The position numbers and the translations under genes are program-made. DNA of 43,731 bases from Chloroflexi bacterium CSP1-4 (GTDB lineage Bacteria; Chloroflexota; Limnocylindria; Limnocylindrales; CSP1-4). This document shows positions 26,530 through 35,838 of this stretch, one piece after another. Where the stretch lies: the NCBI GenBank assembly GCA_001443375.1, contig LDXM01000005.1:77388-121118 (forward strand), given 5' to 3'. Position 1 is the first letter of the stretch. Each line of letters begins with the position of its first letter. The notes under the pieces are model-generated. The model ran no database searches, was not told the origin of the DNA, and saw nothing but the letters and a program-made list of their open reading frames with translations.

Positions 26530-27987
26530 ATGGTCGCTCCCGTATCGACGACATGGCTGGACCCCTTCCTCGAGGGCTGGCGACCGGGCACCGGCGATCC
26601 GCTCGAGGATCGCGAGCCGGCCACCGATCTCCATCTCCTGACGATCCCGGCGTCGACGCCCGACGACGTCGCGCGCGCTGCTGCGGCCGCTGCGGCAGCC
26701 CAACCTGCGTGGGCGGAGACGAGCTACCAGGAGCGGGCGCGCATCCTGCGCCGGGCGGCAGACATCTACGACGCGCATCGTGAGGAGTTCGGCGCGTGGA
26801 CGATGCGGGAGACCGGCGCCGTCCACAGCAAGATGCATCACGAGCAGAACTTCGCCTATCAGGAGGTGCTGAACGCGGCGACGCTGCCCTCCCAGCCATA
26901 CGGCTCGCTCATGCCGACGGCGCAGAAGGGGCGTCTTTCGATGGTCCGCCGCGTCCCGGTGGGCGTCGTCGGCGCGATCACCCCGTGGAACTCGCCTACC
27001 GTGCTCGGGATGCGGGTGGTCGCACCGGCCCTCGCGCTCGGCAACGCCGTGGTCCTGAAGCCCGACCCGCAGACGCCCGTGGCGGGCGGCGCGATCTTCG
27101 CCGCCGTGTTTGCAGAGGCGGGCCTCCCGGATGGCCTCCTGCAGATCGTCGTGGGGGGCGCCGACGTCGGCGAGGCGATCGTCACCGATCCCAACGTTTC
27201 GCTCGTGGCGTTCACCGGATCCACGGCCGCCGGCCGGCGGGTCGGCCAGCTAGCGGGTGGCCTGCTCAAGAAGGTCTCGCTGGAGCTGGGTGGGAACAAC
27301 GCGTTCGTCGTGCTCGAGGACGCCGATCTCGAGGCGGCCGCCTCGGCGGGTGCCTTCTCGTCGTTCCAGTTCCAGGGTCAGGTCTGCTTCGCGGCCGGCC
27401 GGCACATCGTCCACCGGAGGGTCGCCGGCGCCTACGTCGACGCCTTGACGGCGAAGGCGAAGCGTCTCCGGCTCGGCGATCCGTATCGCGAGGACGTGCA
27501 GCTCGGGCCGATCGTCAACGCGAAGCAGCTCGCGCGCGTCGACGGCATCGTCCAGCGGTCTGTCGCGGGTGGGGCCAGGCTGGTCGAGGGCGGCACCTAC
27601 GAGGGATTGTTCTACCGGCCGACCGTGCTCGCCGACGTGACGACCGACTCGCCCGCCTGGACCGACGAGATCTTCGGGCCCGTCGCCCCGGTCACGACCT
27701 TCGAGACGGACGACGAGGCGATAGCCCTGGCGAACGCGAGCGAGTACGGGCTCGTCGCGGCCATCTACACGCGCTCGACGTCGCGCGGGCTTGCCCTGGC
27801 GAACCGGATCAAGGCCGGCATGATCCACGTCAACGATGGGACGCTGAACGACGAGGCCATCATCCCGTTCGGCGGGATGGGTGCGTCGGGCAACGGCAGC
27901 CGGTTCGGTGGAGAGGCCAACTTCGACACCTTCACGGAGTGGCAGTGGGTGACGGTGCGCGACGAGCCGCCGTCATTCCCCTTCTGA
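26530..27987 (+). CDS. NAD(P)-dependent aldehyde dehydrogenase
   Basis: Aldehyde dehydrogenase, 485 residues, closest in style to vanillin/benzaldehyde-type enzymes. Catalytic residues are Asn154 (ITPWNSP), Glu252 (LELGGNN) and nucleophile Cys286 (GQVCFAAGR). It oxidises an aldehyde to the acid and would take the product of the adjacent GMC enzyme. ATG 26530 has AGGAG upstream; the stop TGA shares one base with the following SDR start (TGATG). Substrate class is inferred only from general resemblance. Confidence 0.92.
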   Translation: MVAPVSTTWLDPFLEGWRPGTGDPLEDREPATDLHLLTIPASTPDDVARAAAAAAAAQPAWAETSYQERARILRRAADIYDAHREEFGAWTMRETGAVHSKMHHEQNFAYQEVLNAATLPSQPYGSLMPTAQKGRLSMVRRVPVGVVGAITPWNSPTVLGMRVVAPALALGNAVVLKPDPQTPVAGGAIFAAVFAEAGLPDGLLQIVVGGADVGEAIVTDPNVSLVAFTGSTAAGRRVGQLAGGLLKKVSLELGGNNAFVVLEDADLEAAASAGAFSSFQFQGQVCFAAGRHIVHRRVAGAYVDALTAKAKRLRLGDPYREDVQLGPIVNAKQLARVDGIVQRSVAGGARLVEGGTYEGLFYRPTVLADVTTDSPAWTDEIFGPVAPVTTFETDDEAIALANASEYGLVAAIYTRSTSRGLALANRIKAGMIHVNDGTLNDEAIIPFGGMGASGNGSRFGGEANFDTFTEWQWVTVRDEPPSFPF

Positions 27988-28742
27988 TGACCGGTGCGCT
28001 GGCCGGTCAGGTGGTCCTCGTCACCGGGAGCAGCCGCGGCATCGGCGCCGAAGTGGCCGCCAAGGCGGCCGAGGCGGGCGCCCGCGTGGCGATCCACTAC
28101 CGCACCTCGGCCGAGGGCGCCCAGCGGACGCTGCGGCGCGTCCGTGACGCCGGCTCGGATGGCCACGCCTTCAGCGCCGATCTCGTCGACGGCCGGCAGG
28201 CCGAGCAGCTGGTACGGCAGGCCATCGCGCACTTCGGCCGCGTCGACGCGCTCGTCAACAACGCCGGGCTCACGCAGGTCGGGCCGTTCCTCGAGATCGA
28301 GCCGGCCGACTGGGCCGCCATCATCCAATTGGACCTGACGGCCGCCTTCCACACCTGTCGAGCGGTCCTGCCATCGATGGTGGAGCGAGGCAGCGGCAAC
28401 ATCGTGAACATCGCCTCGCGGCTGGCGCAGATCGGCGTCGCGGAGACGGCGGCGTACTCGGCGGCGAAGGCAGGGGTCATCGGCCTGACCCGGGCCCTGG
28501 CCCGGGAGTTCGGACCGCGCGGGATCCGCGTCAACGCCGTCGCGCCGGGCGTCACCGAGACCGGCATGACCACCGGTCTGGTCGAGAGCGAGGAGGGCCG
28601 CCGGCGGCTGCGCGAGATGCCGCTGGGACGCTTTGGGCGGCCTGAGGAAGTGGCGGACGCGGTCATCTTCCTCCTCTCCGACGCCTCGGCGCTATTCCTG
28701 GGGCAGACGCTCAACCCGAACGCCGGGGGCTATATGCCATGA
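27987..28742 (+). CDS. SDR-family oxidoreductase
   Basis: Classical SDR, 251 residues, FabG-like. Motifs are TGSSRGIG (13-20), NNAG (91-94) and the catalytic Ser144, Tyr157 and Lys161 (YSAAK). HYRTS after the second strand suggests NADP binding. The tail LNPNAGGYMP replaces the usual VDGG ending. It is translationally coupled on both sides (TGATG from the aldehyde dehydrogenase, ATGA into the CoA-transferase), so it belongs to the same pathway; a 3-hydroxyacyl-CoA or sugar-alcohol substrate would fit but is not shown. Confidence 0.92.
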   Translation: MTGALAGQVVLVTGSSRGIGAEVAAKAAEAGARVAIHYRTSAEGAQRTLRRVRDAGSDGHAFSADLVDGRQAEQLVRQAIAHFGRVDALVNNAGLTQVGPFLEIEPADWAAIIQLDLTAAFHTCRAVLPSMVERGSGNIVNIASRLAQIGVAETAAYSAAKAGVIGLTRALAREFGPRGIRVNAVAPGVTETGMTTGLVESEEGRRRLREMPLGRFGRPEEVADAVIFLLSDASALFLGQTLNPNAGGYMP

Positions 28743-30298
28743 CCAAGGTCATCGACGTCCGCCAGGCGGTGGGGCTCGTGCGCGACGGCAGCACACTGCT
28801 GATCGGTGGCTCGGGCGCCGGGCACGCGGTCCCGCAACGCTTCATCGACGAGCTGGCGGCGGTTTTCGGCGAGGAGGGTCGGCCGCGCGACCTGACCACG
28901 GTCCGCGTGGTGGGTATCGGCGACTTCGCCGACCGTGGCTTCTCGCAGCTCGGCCTGCCCGGGCTCATGCGGCGCACGATCGGCAGCAATATCGGAAACG
29001 AGCCGCGCCTCGGCGCGCTCGTCGAGGCGAACGAGATCGAGTCGTACTCGTTCCCGCAGGGCGTGATGTCGCAACTCATGCGCGAGATCGCCGCGGGACG
29101 GCCGGGGCTCGTCACGCAGGTCGGCCTGAGGACGTACGTCGATCCGCGGCAGACCGGCGGCAAACAGAACGCGGCCACGACCGAGGACCTGGTCGAGGTC
29201 GTCACGCTGCGCGGCCGCGAGTGGCTGCTCTACCACGCCTTCCCGATCGACGTGGCCGTCATCCGGGGCACGAGCGCCGACGAGGACGGCAACCTGACGA
29301 TGGAGGGCGAGGCCGTACAGGGCGAGATGCTGGCCATGGCCATGGCCGCGCGCAACAGTGGCGGCATCGTCATCGCGCAGGTCCGGCAGCTGGCGACGCG
29401 AGGCAGCCTGCGAATGCGCGACGTGAAGGTGCCGGCAGCGTTGATCGACCACGTCTACGTCGATCCGGAGCAGTGGCAGACGTACATCACCGAGGACTCG
29501 CCGTACTACGCCGGCGCGCTGCGCAGGCCGGTCAGGCCCGAGCCGCCGCTGCCGCTCGACGTGCGCAAGGTCATCGCGCGTCGCTCCCTGCTCGAGTTCC
29601 CGCGCGGTGCCATCTGCAACCTGGGCTTCGGGATCAGCCAGCTCATCGGCCGGGTGGCCTGGGAGGAGGGCATCACCGACCAGCTGGTGCTGACCGTCGA
29701 GCAGGGCATCTTCGGTGGCGTGCCGGTGGCGGGCAACGAGGGCGGCGCCGGGTTCAATTACCAGGCCATGATCGACCAGCCGTATATGTTCGACTTCTAC
29801 GACGGCGGCGGGCTCGACGTGGCGAGCCTCTCCTTTGCGGAGGTGGACGCCGAGGGCAACGTGAACGTCCACGCCTTCGAGGGGCGTGTCCGCGGCCCGG
29901 GAGGATTCCCGAACATCAGCGCGCGGACGCGGAAGATCTGCTTCGTCGGCACATTGACCGCGCGCGGCCTGCAGGTCGAGATCCGCGACGGCATCCACGT
30001 GACGCGCGAGGGCAGCCTGGGCAAATTCGTGCCCCGGGTGCGCCAGATCTCGTTCAACGGCCACCTGGCGCGGGAGCGAGGGCAGCAGGTGCGCTACATC
30101 ACTGAGCGGGCGGTCTTCGCGCTGGAGGACGACGGCCTCGTGCTCACCGAGGTCGCCCCGGGTATCGACGTCGAGCGCGAGGTGCTGTCGCGGATGGGGT
30201 TCCGCCCGCGCGTGGCCGATGACCTGCGCGCCATGGACCGCCGGCTGTATGCGACGGGACCGATGGGCCTGGCGGCGGATTTCGGAGCGGCGCCGTGA
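28739..30298 (+). CDS. Family I CoA-transferase (fused alpha-beta)
   Basis: A 519-residue CoA-transferase in which the alpha and beta halves are fused, like acetate/propionate CoA-transferases of the YdiF type. The glycine-rich segment LLIGGSGAG is near the N-terminus and the catalytic glutamate is Glu321 in TVEQGIFGGVP, which forms the glutamyl-CoA intermediate. GNLTMEGEA and EGNVNVHAFEGRVRGPGGF are typical of the two halves. It would activate the carboxylate made by the aldehyde dehydrogenase using a CoA donor. Coupled to the SDR upstream (ATGA) and the crotonase downstream (GTGA). Confidence 0.93.
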   Translation: MTKVIDVRQAVGLVRDGSTLLIGGSGAGHAVPQRFIDELAAVFGEEGRPRDLTTVRVVGIGDFADRGFSQLGLPGLMRRTIGSNIGNEPRLGALVEANEIESYSFPQGVMSQLMREIAAGRPGLVTQVGLRTYVDPRQTGGKQNAATTEDLVEVVTLRGREWLLYHAFPIDVAVIRGTSADEDGNLTMEGEAVQGEMLAMAMAARNSGGIVIAQVRQLATRGSLRMRDVKVPAALIDHVYVDPEQWQTYITEDSPYYAGALRRPVRPEPPLPLDVRKVIARRSLLEFPRGAICNLGFGISQLIGRVAWEEGITDQLVLTVEQGIFGGVPVAGNEGGAGFNYQAMIDQPYMFDFYDGGGLDVASLSFAEVDAEGNVNVHAFEGRVRGPGGFPNISARTRKICFVGTLTARGLQVEIRDGIHVTREGSLGKFVPRVRQISFNGHLARERGQQVRYITERAVFALEDDGLVLTEVAPGIDVEREVLSRMGFRPRVADDLRAMDRRLYATGPMGLAADFGAAP

Positions 30299-31068
30299 GC
30301 GAGCTCATCTCGCTCCGGCTGGGCCCCGTGGCGCACATCGAGCTCGTCAACCCGCCGCTCAACCTCGTCACTCGCGAGCTCACCGAGCAGCTGCGCGAGG
30401 CGCTGGCCCGCCTCGCCGCGGCAGACGACGTTCGGGCCGTGGTCGTAACGGGGCGCGGGGAGCGCGCCTTCTGCGCGGGCTCCCACATCGGCGAGTTCGA
30501 AGGGCTCCGCGGCCGCGTGGCGGAGGGCAAGCTGCTGCTCGAGAAGCTCGTCTACCGCCAGCTGGCGGAGCTGCCCATGCCGACCATCGCCGCCATCGAG
30601 GGCGATGCCCTGGGCGGCGGACTCGAGCTGGCTTTGTGCTGCGACCTGCGCATCGCATCGGCCCGCGCCCGGCTGGGCATGCCGGAGGTGCGCCTGGCCG
30701 TGCTGCCGGGCAGTGGCGGTACGCAGCGGCTCCCCAGGGTCGTGGGGCCGGCACGGGCCAAGGAACTGATCCTGACCGGCCGGATCATCAGCGCCGACGA
30801 GGCGGAGCGGATCGGCCTGGTCAACCAGGTCGTGCCCGCCGGGGAGGCGCGGCAGGCGGCGGAGGCGATGGCGGATGAGATCGCCGCTCGCGGCCCACTC
30901 GCCGTGCGAGAGGCAAAGCGGCTGATCGATGCCGCCATGGACCTGGACCTGGACGCGGGCCTGGCCGCCGAGTTGGACGCATCGGAGCGCATCTTCGCAA
31001 GCGAGGACATGCTGGAGGGAGCGAACGCCTTCTTCGGAAAGCGCGATCCCGAGTACCGGGGCCGATGA
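30295..31068 (+). CDS. Enoyl-CoA hydratase/isomerase family protein
   Basis: Crotonase-fold protein, 257 residues from GTG 30295. The oxyanion-hole segments AFCAGSHIGEF and ALGGGLELALCCD are present. Both glutamates used by hydratases are seen, Glu111 (GGGLELA) and Glu131 (GMPEVRLAVLPGSGGTQRL), so a hydratase rather than a catalytically altered family member is likely. It follows the CoA-transferase with a 4-base overlap and would act on the resulting unsaturated acyl-CoA. No thiolase or acyl-CoA dehydrogenase is in the window. Confidence 0.93.
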   Translation: MSELISLRLGPVAHIELVNPPLNLVTRELTEQLREALARLAAADDVRAVVVTGRGERAFCAGSHIGEFEGLRGRVAEGKLLLEKLVYRQLAELPMPTIAAIEGDALGGGLELALCCDLRIASARARLGMPEVRLAVLPGSGGTQRLPRVVGPARAKELILTGRIISADEAERIGLVNQVVPAGEARQAAEAMADEIAARGPLAVREAKRLIDAAMDLDLDAGLAAELDASERIFASEDMLEGANAFFGKRDPEYRGR

Positions 31069-31096
31069 GGTCGACGTGAAGTGAGGAAGCAACCAC

Positions 31097-32140
31097 ATGA
31101 GTGAGGTCGGCCGGTTCGGGGTCTTTCTGCCTTCGTACATCTGGGAAGGCGACGGTCCGGAGAGGTCGCGCGGCATACGCGAGTTCGCTCAGAGGGTGGA
31201 GGACCTCGGCTTCGACTCGCTCTTCATCACCGACCACCTGCTGGCGGCGAAACGGTTCTACTCGGTCTCATGGCTCGAGCCCGTCTCGGCCCTGGCAGTC
31301 GTGGCCGGCGTGACGGAGCGCGTCCGTCTCGGCACCTCGATCCTGATCATGCCGCTGCGCAACCCGGTGATGCTGGCCAAGGAGCTGGCCACGCTCCAGT
31401 TCCTCTCCGAGAACCGCATGATCCTGGGCGCCGGCGTCGGCTGGAACGACGCCGAGTACGAGGCGGTGGGGGTCCACAAGTCGGAGCGCGGGAAGCGCAC
31501 CGACGAGATGCTGGACATCATGGTGCCGCTGCTCGAGGGCGAGACGGTCACGTACCACGGCCGTTACTACTCGGTCGACGACGTCTTCATCGAGCCGCGG
31601 GCGTCGCAGCGCCCCGAGATCTGGATCGGCGGCGGGTCGCAGCTGGCCGACCCCAAGTCGCCCGACCTGCCGCGTTTCGTGGACTCGGTGAAGGCGCGTG
31701 TCTTGCGCTCCGACGGCTGGATCCCGCGTCCTACCTGCCCGCCGGACGAGATCGCCCGCGACTGGGTCGAGCTGCAGGCGTACTACCGCGAGCACGGCCG
31801 CGATCCCGGCCAGTGCGTGGTCGCGCACGAGAACTTCCTGCACCTGGTGATGACGAACGACCCGGCGAAGGCGCGCGAGGAGCAGCACCGCGCCTTCCTG
31901 AAGGTGATGAGCGCCGAGCGCGGACCAAAGTACCTCGAGTCGGTCTACCTGTTCGGCACGCCCGACGAGGTGATCAGCTCCCTCCAGGCCCGTATCGACG
32001 CTGGCGTGGAGTCCTTCGTCTTGCACACCATGACGCCCGATCCGGCCCAGCTCCAGGACTGGGTCGACGAGATCATCCCCAACGTGACGTTCCCCGCCAC
32101 GGCCGGTCCGGTGCGGCGCATGGCGCCCGCGCTGCGGTGA
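31097..32140 (+). CDS. Luciferase-like, F420-type oxidoreductase
   Basis: A 347-residue TIM-barrel protein of the bacterial luciferase-like superfamily. LGFDSLFITDHLL near the N-terminus, VRLGTSILIMPLRNPVMLAKELATLQ and RMILGAGVGWNDAEYEAVG are characteristic of the F420-dependent branch, though FMN use cannot be excluded from sequence. It reduces or oxidises an unknown substrate by hydride transfer. ATG 31097 has GAGGAA upstream and lies 28 bases after the crotonase; its stop overlaps the next gene (GTGA). Confidence 0.88.
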   Translation: MSEVGRFGVFLPSYIWEGDGPERSRGIREFAQRVEDLGFDSLFITDHLLAAKRFYSVSWLEPVSALAVVAGVTERVRLGTSILIMPLRNPVMLAKELATLQFLSENRMILGAGVGWNDAEYEAVGVHKSERGKRTDEMLDIMVPLLEGETVTYHGRYYSVDDVFIEPRASQRPEIWIGGGSQLADPKSPDLPRFVDSVKARVLRSDGWIPRPTCPPDEIARDWVELQAYYREHGRDPGQCVVAHENFLHLVMTNDPAKAREEQHRAFLKVMSAERGPKYLESVYLFGTPDEVISSLQARIDAGVESFVLHTMTPDPAQLQDWVDEIIPNVTFPATAGPVRRMAPALR

Positions 32141-32994
32141 CCCGGCGGGTCGCCCTGATCGGCAAGCCGCTCAGGCGACGCCATTCGCAGGTCATGCATG
32201 ATGCCGCGTTTGCCGCAGCCGGGATCGACGCGCGCTACGAGTTGCTCGAGCTCGAGGCCGATGCGGTCGCGGGCGCCGTGGACGAGGCGCGCGGGCCCGA
32301 TTGGCTCGGCCTCCAGGTCACCGCGCCGTACAAGCGGCTGGTCGCCGGCCTCTGCGACGAGGTGGAGGCCGACGCCGCGACGATCGGAGCGGTCAACAGC
32401 GTCGCGCGATCCGCGGCGGGCGAACTCGTGGGCTTCAACACCGATGCCCCCGGCTTCCGCGCCGGGGTCGAGCTCGCCATGGGCCGGTCCCTGGCGGGGG
32501 TCGAGGTCGTCGTTGCCGGGGCAGGCGGCGCGGCCCACGCAGTCGTCTTCGCCTGCCTCCGCGCCGGCGCGCGCCGGGTGACGATCGGCAACCGCACCCT
32601 TTCGTCCGCCGCGGAGCTCGCGGAGCGCTTTGCCGACGTCGGAGCGGGGTCCGTGTCGGCCGTGGCGCTGGATGACCCCGCCTTCACGGCCGCGCTGCGG
32701 TCGGCGGAGCTCGCGGTGAACGCGACGACGGTCGGCATGCTCGAGGCGGGGACGACGATCGCGGTCGAGCAGCTGCCGGCGTGGGCGACGGTCTTCGACC
32801 TCGTCTACGTGCCACCCGAGACGCCGTTGCTGCGCGCGGCGCGGGCGCGAGGCATGCGAGCGGCGAACGGGTCGGAGATGCTGATCCAGCAGGCCGTCGT
32901 CGCCTTCGAGCGTTGGACCGGGGTGGGCGGCATGGCGGACGTCATGCGTGCCGCCGTCGCGCCGCTGCTCGCCGACGCCGCCGCCCAGGCCTGA
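32137..32994 (+). CDS. Shikimate/quinate dehydrogenase-like protein
   Basis: An AroE-family protein, 285 residues from GTG 32137. The catalytic Lys66 (VTAPYK) and Asp103 (GFNTDAPGF) align with the AroE pair, and the Rossmann motif GAGGAAHAV is present. The substrate-binding Ser-x-Ser of AroE (in HSLSP) is changed: GKPLRRRHSQVMHDAAF puts Arg15 at the first Ser and Gln18 at the Pro, while the second Ser (17) remains. It is embedded in catabolic genes, so a paralogue acting on quinate or another cyclic hydroxy acid is more likely than the biosynthetic enzyme. Confidence 0.85.
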   Translation: MTRRVALIGKPLRRRHSQVMHDAAFAAAGIDARYELLELEADAVAGAVDEARGPDWLGLQVTAPYKRLVAGLCDEVEADAATIGAVNSVARSAAGELVGFNTDAPGFRAGVELAMGRSLAGVEVVVAGAGGAAHAVVFACLRAGARRVTIGNRTLSSAAELAERFADVGAGSVSAVALDDPAFTAALRSAELAVNATTVGMLEAGTTIAVEQLPAWATVFDLVYVPPETPLLRAARARGMRAANGSEMLIQQAVVAFERWTGVGGMADVMRAAVAPLLADAAAQA

Positions 32995-32998
32995 ACCG

Positions 32999-33847
32999 AT
33001 GCGCTTCGCCACCATCGTCGAGGACGGGCGCGCAACGGTCGCGGTGGTTCGCGGCCGGCGCCTACTGCCGCTCGCCGTGCCGGACCCGAGGCTCGGCTCG
33101 CTGCGTGGTATCGCGGCGAGCGGCGCCGACGGGTTGGAGCGCGTTCGTGAGTGGGTGGAACGTCAGCCGGAGGAGGCGCATCGGCCGATGGATGACGTCG
33201 AGCTCGGGCCGGCCGTGCCGGACCCGGGGGCCATCTACACCATCGGGCTGAACTACGCGTCGCCCGGCGAGGCCCACGGCGCCAGGCCGCAGCGGCCGAT
33301 GGTCTACGCCAAGCTGCCGACCGCGGTGAGCGGGCACGGGTCGGTGGTGACGTGGGATCGCTCGCTGACCGCCAACGTCGATGCCGAATCGGAGCTCGGC
33401 GTGGTCATCGGCGAGCCGGCCGTGGCGGTGGCGCCCGAGGACGCCATGCGGCACGTCTTCGGGTATACCTGCATCAACGACATGTCCTCGCGCGACCCAT
33501 GGCTCGACGGCGACCAGTGGCTGCTTGGCAAGTCGCTGGCCGGCTTCTGTCCGGTGGGCCCGTGGGTGGTGACGCGCGACGAGGTGGCGCCCGAGGACCT
33601 CCGGCTCGGCTGCGCCATCAACGGTGTCGCCATCCAGGACGGCAGCACCGCGCAGATGCGCTTCTCGATCGCCGAGGTGATCTCGTATCTCAGTCACCAC
33701 GCGATATTGCGACCGGGCGACCTGATCGCGACCGGCACCCCGGCCCGCCTCGCCGGACCGCTGGGCCCGGAGCGTCGCCTCCAGGTCGGCGACGTGGTGA
33801 CGGTCTGGGTCGAGGGGATCGGGGGGCTGACGACCACCATCGGCTGA
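32999..33847 (+). CDS. Fumarylacetoacetate hydrolase family protein
   Basis: A 282-residue FAH-fold protein. The catalytic domain begins at YTIGLNYASPGEAHG, with metal ligands Glu130 and Glu132 (DAESELGVVIG) and Asp161 (INDMSSRD), and continues with GKSLAGFCPVGPWVV and LIATGTPA as in typical members. The family cleaves C-C bonds in beta-diketo acids, or hydrates/decarboxylates keto acids; known roles include fumarylpyruvate hydrolase and aromatic ring-cleavage product breakdown. The exact reaction is not predictable. Lies 4 bases after the AroE-like gene. Confidence 0.92.
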   Translation: MRFATIVEDGRATVAVVRGRRLLPLAVPDPRLGSLRGIAASGADGLERVREWVERQPEEAHRPMDDVELGPAVPDPGAIYTIGLNYASPGEAHGARPQRPMVYAKLPTAVSGHGSVVTWDRSLTANVDAESELGVVIGEPAVAVAPEDAMRHVFGYTCINDMSSRDPWLDGDQWLLGKSLAGFCPVGPWVVTRDEVAPEDLRLGCAINGVAIQDGSTAQMRFSIAEVISYLSHHAILRPGDLIATGTPARLAGPLGPERRLQVGDVVTVWVEGIGGLTTTIG

Positions 33848-33871
33848 TGGCGTGGCAAGGAGGACATCGCG

Positions 33872-34660
33872 ATGAAACCGCCGACCGTGTTCCTGGGCGA
33901 GATGACCAGTCCCGAGGTCGAGGCCTTCCTGAAGGACCACGAGACCGTCATCGTGCCGACGGGCTCGACCGAGCAGCATGGGCCACACGGTCCGCTCCTG
34001 ACGGACGTCCTCGTCCCGAACGAGGTGGCCCGCCGCGTCGCGCCGCGGGTCGGCGCTCTCGTCGCGCCGCCGATCAACTACGGCCTGTCCTATCCACACA
34101 CCGGGTTCACGGGGCTGGTGCAGCTCCGGATCCCGACCTTCATGGCCCTGGTCGAGGACCTGTGTGCCTCGCTCGCCACCGTCGGCTTCACCCGGATCGT
34201 CTTCCTGAACGGCCACTACGACAACACCTACGCGATCGCCTACGCCTGTGCCAACGCGGCCGGCCGGATGCCCGCGGGCGTGCGCGCCTTCCCGGTCAAC
34301 TACTGGGACGGCATGACCGCAGACGATGCGGGGGAGTTCTTCGGCCCAACGACGGGGCTCCATGCGAATCGCGCCGAAACGGCGGCCGTGCTCGCGATCG
34401 ACCCGCTACTCGTCGACATGGACCGGGCCAACGCCGAGATGCCGCCGTTCCCGGAGGTCACAAACTCGGCCCCCGTGCACACCGCGTTCTTCTTCTCCGC
34501 GCCGGGCTCCGTCCACCGCGCCACGCACTCGGGCACCTGGGGCGACGCGCGCGGGGCGACGCCCGAATACGGCGAGCGCTACCTCTCGGTCGTCACGGAG
34601 GCGACGGTTCGCGTGCTCGATGACATCGAGCGCACGTTCGAGGCGATGCCGCCCCGCTGA
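33872..34660 (+). CDS. Creatininase-family amidohydrolase
   Basis: A 262-residue creatininase/creatinine-amidohydrolase-like protein. Metal-site motifs are GSTEQHGPHGPLLTD (Glu34, His36, Asp45), LNGHYDN (His115; most relatives have NGHGGN) and HANRAET (Glu169). Family members hydrolyse cyclic amides, such as creatinine and formamidopyrimidines, or act on mycofactocin (MftE); no mycofactocin gene is nearby. AAGGAGG precedes ATG 33872, 24 bases after the FAH gene. It is the last plus-strand gene and converges on nagA. Confidence 0.88.
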   Translation: MKPPTVFLGEMTSPEVEAFLKDHETVIVPTGSTEQHGPHGPLLTDVLVPNEVARRVAPRVGALVAPPINYGLSYPHTGFTGLVQLRIPTFMALVEDLCASLATVGFTRIVFLNGHYDNTYAIAYACANAAGRMPAGVRAFPVNYWDGMTADDAGEFFGPTTGLHANRAETAAVLAIDPLLVDMDRANAEMPPFPEVTNSAPVHTAFFFSAPGSVHRATHSGTWGDARGATPEYGERYLSVVTEATVRVLDDIERTFEAMPPR

Positions 34661-34669
34661 CGGCGCGCG

Positions 34670-34687
34670 GCCCCGACCCGTTGGGGC
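34670..34687. terminator. Weak hairpin in the convergent gap
   Basis: GCCCC and GGGGC arms with an 8-base loop lie in the 35-base gap between the convergent creatininase and nagA genes. There is no T-tract on either strand, so intrinsic termination is doubtful. Confidence 0.2.
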
Positions 34688-34695
34688 GACCGCCC

Positions 34696-35838
34696 TCAGC
34701 CCGGGGGATCAGCCGCGAACCAGGTGCCGGCGCGCATGACGCGGCGGACCCTGAGCTCGGGGTCGAGTTCGACGAGATCGGCACGCTGGCCCGCCGCGAT
34801 CCGGCCACGGTCCGAGATGCCGAGCAGGGCGAGCGGGTTGCGGCTGGCGGCCGCGACGGCGGCAGGCAGCGGCACGCCGGATGCCGCGACGTTCCGCACC
34901 GCAGTGTCGAGGGCGATGACCGATCCGGCCAGCGTGGAGGTCCCGGCGAGGGTGACGCGCTGTCCCACGACCTCCACCTCGAGGCCGCCGACCCACCCGC
35001 GTCCATCGCCCATCCCGGCGAGCGCGATGGCATCGCTGACGAGCAGCAGCCGGTCCGGCGGCTTCAGCCGCGTGATGAGCGGCCACAACGCGGGATGAAC
35101 ATGGATCTTGTCGGCGATGAGCTCGACGTAGGCCGCGTCGTCGAGCAGGGCGGCCACGGCGACGCCAGGCGCACGGTGATCGACGCCGCTCATCGCGTTG
35201 AAGAGGTGCGTCGTGGACGTCCCGCCGACGTCGTAGCCGGCCTGCGCCTCCTCGATGGTCGCCGCCGAGTGACCGATCGAGGTCGCCACGCCGCGGTCAC
35301 GGAGCCAGCGGATGAGGTCCGTCGCGCCGGCCAGCTCGGGCGCGATGGTGAGCAGTCGGAGTCCGTCGATGAGCGGCTCGAGCGTCCGGCGCGGAACGCC
35401 GGCCGGGACCTGGAGGTGGGTCGGGTCGTGAGCCCCGCGTCGGGCCGCGGCGAGGAACGGTCCCTCCAGGTTGAACCCGAGCGGCTCGGCCCCGTCGGCC
35501 GGGGCGTCCGGCAGCCAGGTCCGGACGCGTTCGGCGAAGGCCACGAGCGCTCCGATCGGCGCGGTCAAGGCGGTCGGCAGGAACGAGGTCACCCCATGTC
35601 GCAGGAGCTGGCGAGCCATGCCGTCGAGCGCGTCTGGATCGCCCATCGCGTCGTGGCCGCCCCAGCCGTGGACATGGACGTCCACGAACCCCGGGGCGAG
35701 ATACGGCCCATTCGCCGCCGGTTCGTCATCAAGGTCGATCGCGGCGATGCGCCCGTCCTCGATCGTGATCCGGCCACCCGCCACCCGATCCTCGAGGACC
35801 AGCCGGCCGCTGACGGTGTTCGCAGCCCCGGTCGTCAT
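34696..35838 (-). CDS. nagA: N-acetylglucosamine-6-phosphate deacetylase
   Basis: Hydrolyses GlcNAc-6-phosphate to glucosamine 6-phosphate and acetate. The 380-residue amidohydrolase has the metal-site His55/His57 ([13 protein letters not shown]), the ligand Glu125 (NLEGPFL), His190 (SIGHSAAT) and His211 (THLFNAMSG), and catalytic Asp269 (LLVSDAI). Thus it looks active. ATG 35838 overlaps the UTRA regulator stop by 4 bases. It is the final gene of the minus-strand sugar operon and identifies the pathway as N-acetylated amino sugar use. Confidence 0.95.
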   Translation of the reverse strand: MTTGAANTVSGRLVLEDRVAGGRITIEDGRIAAIDLDDEPAANGPYLAPGFVDVHVHGWGGHDAMGDPDALDGMARQLLRHGVTSFLPTALTAPIGALVAFAERVRTWLPDAPADGAEPLGFNLEGPFLAAARRGAHDPTHLQVPAGVPRRTLEPLIDGLRLLTIAPELAGATDLIRWLRDRGVATSIGHSAATIEEAQAGYDVGGTSTTHLFNAMSGVDHRAPGVAVAALLDDAAYVELIADKIHVHPALWPLITRLKPPDRLLLVSDAIALAGMGDGRGWVGGLEVEVVGQRVTLAGTSTLAGSVIALDTAVRNVAASGVPLPAAVAAASRNPLALLGISDRGRIAAGQRADLVELDPELRVRRVMRAGTWFAADPPG

